Part shown: positions 3,287-5,803 of the stretch, piece by piece | How the letters are laid out: every line of letters starts with the position of its first letter | How positions within the stretch are numbered: position 1 is the stretch's first letter | Assembly: GCA_029934195.1 (NCBI GenBank) | Contig: JAOZMQ010000205.1 | Location: forward strand, 1 to 5,803 | Origin: Candidatus Cloacimonadota bacterium | GTDB taxonomy: Bacteria > Cloacimonadota > Cloacimonadia > Cloacimonadales > JAOZMQ01 | Length of the DNA: 5,803 nt | Reading direction: 5' to 3' | Notes under the pieces: model-generated | The model's input: the letters and a program-made list of their open reading frames with translations, nothing else | Database searches by the model: none | What the model was told of the DNA's origin: nothing | Translations under genes and position numbers: made by a program

Positions 3287-5803
3287 TTATCTATACGCTT
3301 TAACATAATAGAATTTTTTTTCTTCGGTAATGTTAACGCTCCAACTTGTACCATTTAGATTTCCTGAAAAGTCTTCCGTAAAATCAGAATCTGGTTTTAC
3401 AGAAGAAAAAACTTTATATGAACTTGCCCATTCAACACTATTCCATGTTAAAGTAAGAACACTTTCAGAGATAGAAGCATTTACATTTTCCGGAATATTT
3501 AAAACTGATTGATCTCCAAAAAAATTCATGATTCTTGCGAGTAACTCGTTTTTTGTAGAATCTCCATTATCATTTAATTTTGCGAGAGAATAGGATGAAA
3601 CAATTGTTTTTTGAGAAAATTCTCCAATATTTTCAATTGCCGTATTACCATAATTTGATTCATTAAACAAAACAATACCACTATCATCGGGAGTAAATTT
3701 ATCAATCCAAGTTACATTACTTTGCGATGTTGAAAGAAACTCCATTCCTTCTGCAATTGACTCTGATTGTCCTATTAAACTATCAATATTATTTGTTAAA
3801 CCGTCTTCCGCAGAAGCAATTCCTAAAAGATTCCAAAGAGAAGTATCTTCAAGATAGTATCCGATATCAAAACCAATTGCATCTGAACCCTCAAGATATA
3901 AATTCCCTCCTTCCAAAAGATAATTTGTGATAGCATCAACCATCGATTGTGAATTGATTCTTACTGTATTCCCATCAATAGAACCAAATGAAAGAAAAAC
4001 AGCATCAAAGTCTTTGAATGATGCTGGAAAATCAGTCGTCAAAACAACATTGTAATTCAAAGATTCTAAATAATTTTTGATGTAAGTTCCACTAAAATCA
4101 CAACAATTCTCAACACCTTCAAAAACAAGAATATCACCTGCATTTACAATAAGATTAAATTGATATTCCGTATCCGAGACAATTTCAGTGTCGGAAGAAA
4201 TTGTAATTGTAAACGGAATTGCTCGTGACGTTATATCTTCGCTAAAATGAATATCAAAAGCGTTTTCAATTTCAAGAAGTTCATCGGAATTTGCATTTGC
4301 TTCAAAAGTATCATTAATAATGGATATTTGAGAATCCTCACAACTCAAGGTTAAAGTAACATTAACCGGATCTGAATGATAAGAATATACACTGAGCTCT
4401 AAATCAAGTGAAACATTTTCATCCGGCTCAATAGCTAAATTGTTATTTGTTTCAGAAAAACTGGTTATTCTATTAAACTCAATTTTTAGAAAATCCTCCC
4501 AAACAACAGTATCCATTAACGCTGAATATGAATCAATTCTTCCATAACCAAGACGATTTACATAACTCGGATTATTGTTATTAAGATTGAATGAACTGAA
4601 AAGCACTTGCGTTCTTATTTGCTCATTTGTCCAATCAGGATGATACGATTTAACTAATGCCAAAAGAGAAGCCACTACAGGTGAAGAATATGAAGTTCCA
4701 GAACCACCATTATTGTAGCTACCATTTGAGCTGGTACTCAAAGTATTAACTCCGGGAGCGGAAACATCGACCGCATAATTGTATGTTGAAGAACCATATT
4801 TCAAATCATCTAAAGTTATATTTGCTACAGAAATAACATTGTGATATGAAGCTGGATAAAGTTTGATCGTATTATTTGAATTTCCGGCAGCAGCTACTAC
4901 AATAGAGCCAAGACTTTCAACATAATCAATAATCTCCTGAAAAATGTATGAATATCCACTTCCACCCCAACTATTGTTAATGATATCAGCACCATTTTCG
5001 GCAGCATACACTATTCCTTCGTAACCTTTGCTTATTGAACTTCCACTGCCGGATTGTATTGGCATAAGTTGAGCATTCCAAGCTGTGGAGGCAATACCAA
5101 TTGAGTTGTTTGTTACAGCAGAAGCAAATCCAGCGACCTTTGTACCGTGAGAACCAGCTCCCGGATAATTATCATCTCCATAAAAATTCCAACCAATAAA
5201 ATCATCAATATAACCATTTCCATCATCATCAATTCCATTAATATCATCAGGATCAAATGTACCGTCCGGCAATCTTACAATGCCATCTCCATCTAAATCT
5301 TCACCAAGATTTTGCCAAATATTATCAAAAAGGTCTTCATGACTCCAGAGAACACCTGTATCAACTATTGCAATTATTGGAATGTATCCATCTTCGCATT
5401 TATGAATATTCCAAGCTTCTTCTGTTAGAATATGAGTTAATGAAAGTTGTTCAGAAAATCGTGGATCATTTGGAGTTTCTAAAATGGTACTTTGTGGCTC
5501 TAATTCAACTGACTCAATTTGTTGAAAATCTTCTAATCTTGCAATAATTTCTTTGGCTCTTAGATGTGATTCTGTTTCTAATTTAAAAATTCTGTTTAAG
5601 GGATGATTTTTTCGAGATGCCGATTTGATTAAACGCTTGCATCTAAATGAACCAATTTTATTTAAAAAAATGTCAATTTCTTTTATTTCAGTTGAATGTT
5701 CTGATACCGGAAGAACTGCATCCGATGCAAATTTAATGAGAAAGATTTCCTTATGGAATTCAGTATTTTGATGAGAAAATAGTGAAATAAAAATGATTAG
5801 AAA
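3287..5803 (-). CDS. Secreted subtilisin-like S8 serine protease, multidomain (5' partial)
   Basis: The reading frame is open from the window edge to a TAA at 3287-3289, giving 838 visible residues. No in-frame start codon precedes the propeptide, so the N-terminus is cut off, probably by only a few codons: residues 1-10 (FLIIFISLFS) look like the end of a signal-peptide core. Residues about 16-108 resemble an inhibitor I9-type propeptide. The S8 domain (about 112-430) has the full triad: D148 in AIVDTGV, H219 in GSHGTKVAG, S371 in GTSYSSP, plus the oxyanion Asn N308 in AAAGNS. Two acidic Ca-type loops, DLDGDG (169-174) and DDDGNGYIDD (192-201), lie between Asp and His. A beta-rich Ig-like region follows (about 440-554), then a Rossmann-like domain (about 555-769) that recalls amidotransferase-like folds but lacks an evident nucleophile, then a small Fn3-like domain (770-838) ending YYVKAYR. 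I see no T9SS-type or other sorting domain. It is probably exported and autoprocessed; the substrate is unknown. A TTG at 5270-5272 lies inside the catalytic domain and is not the real start. Confidence 0.9.
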   Translation of the reverse strand, partial: FLIIFISLFSHQNTEFHKEIFLIKFASDAVLPVSEHSTEIKEIDIFLNKIGSFRCKRLIKSASRKNHPLNRIFKLETESHLRAKEIIARLEDFQQIESVELEPQSTILETPNDPRFSEQLSLTHILTEEAWNIHKCEDGYIPIIAIVDTGVLWSHEDLFDNIWQNLGEDLDGDGIVRLPDGTFDPDDINGIDDDGNGYIDDFIGWNFYGDDNYPGAGSHGTKVAGFASAVTNNSIGIASTAWNAQLMPIQSGSGSSISKGYEGIVYAAENGADIINNSWGGSGYSYIFQEIIDYVESLGSIVVAAAGNSNNTIKLYPASYHNVISVANITLDDLKYGSSTYNYAVDVSAPGVNTLSTSSNGSYNNGGSGTSYSSPVVASLLALVKSYHPDWTNEQIRTQVLFSSFNLNNNNPSYVNRLGYGRIDSYSALMDTVVWEDFLKIEFNRITSFSETNNNLAIEPDENVSLDLELSVYSYHSDPVNVTLTLSCEDSQISIINDTFEANANSDELLEIENAFDIHFSEDITSRAIPFTITISSDTEIVSDTEYQFNLIVNAGDILVFEGVENCCDFSGTYIKNYLESLNYNVVLTTDFPASFKDFDAVFLSFGSIDGNTVRINSQSMVDAITNYLLEGGNLYLEGSDAIGFDIGYYLEDTSLWNLLGIASAEDGLTNNIDSLIGQSESIAEGMEFLSTSQSNVTWIDKFTPDDSGIVLFNESNYGNTAIENIGEFSQKTIVSSYSLAKLNDNGDSTKNELLARIMNFFGDQSVLNIPENVNASISESVLTLTWNSVEWASSYKVFSSVKPDSDFTEDFSGNLNGTSWSVNITEEKKFYYVKAYR

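Noticed and set aside
3290..3497. C-terminal sorting domain of a type IX secretion system
   Set aside because: The C-terminus is a small Fn3-like domain ending YYVKAYR, without the usual conserved blocks of such a domain.
5270..5272. TTG as the start codon of the protease
   Set aside because: The same frame continues upstream with the catalytic AIVDTGV motif, a propeptide and the end of a signal peptide, so the true start lies beyond 5803.
5257..5547. A 96-codon plus-strand open frame
   Set aside because: It is antisense to the protease propeptide and catalytic Asp region, where the minus-strand frame gives clear subtilase motifs.

Overview
The window is AT-rich, and every gene I can support lies on the minus strand. 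Read in the direction of transcription, from high to low coordinates, the order is: a secreted subtilisin-like (S8) protease cut by the right edge of the window; a WecG/TagA/CpsF-type glycosyltransferase; a NodB-type (CE4) polysaccharide deacetylase; and a short, ACT-less D-3-phosphoglycerate dehydrogenase (SerA) of the kind I associate with Bacteroidetes. The protease architecture (propeptide, S8 domain with two calcium-type loops between Asp and His, Ig-like region, degenerate amidotransferase-like Rossmann domain, small Fn3 domain with no recognisable sorting signal), the SerA type and the intergenic repeats together suggest an uncultured member of the FCB superphylum. Candidatus Cloacimonadota is my best guess, based on resemblance alone and not on a marker gene.

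Region by region: 1-268 has no gene. It holds two degenerate dispersed repeats (about 11-40 and 72-143) and the likely serA terminator (232-262). serA occupies 269-1195. The gap at 1196-1453 carries a CTCTG/CGCAAAG repeat (1281-1357) and one copy of an element with TGCCTG and GGTGAAT ends (1368-1418). The deacetylase is at 1454-2296. The gap at 2297-2435 carries a second, inverted copy of that element (2327-2359) and a small palindrome. The glycosyltransferase is at 2436-3185. The gap at 3186-3286 holds only short AT-rich inverted repeats. The protease runs from 3287 past 5803, with its start codon just outside the window.

The deacetylase and glycosyltransferase probably both act in making or modifying a cell-surface or exported polysaccharide. 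The protease is exported. SerA makes the first intermediate of serine synthesis and is functionally unrelated to the others. Gaps of 101 to 258 bp, filled with repeats, separate the genes, so this does not look like a tight operon.

I do not see a clearly new biological system. The points most worth checking are the inverted repeat pair that brackets the deacetylase gene with a clean 18-nt length difference, the loss of the usual catalytic His and first nucleotide-binding Gly in SerA, and the degenerate amidotransferase-like domain in the protease.
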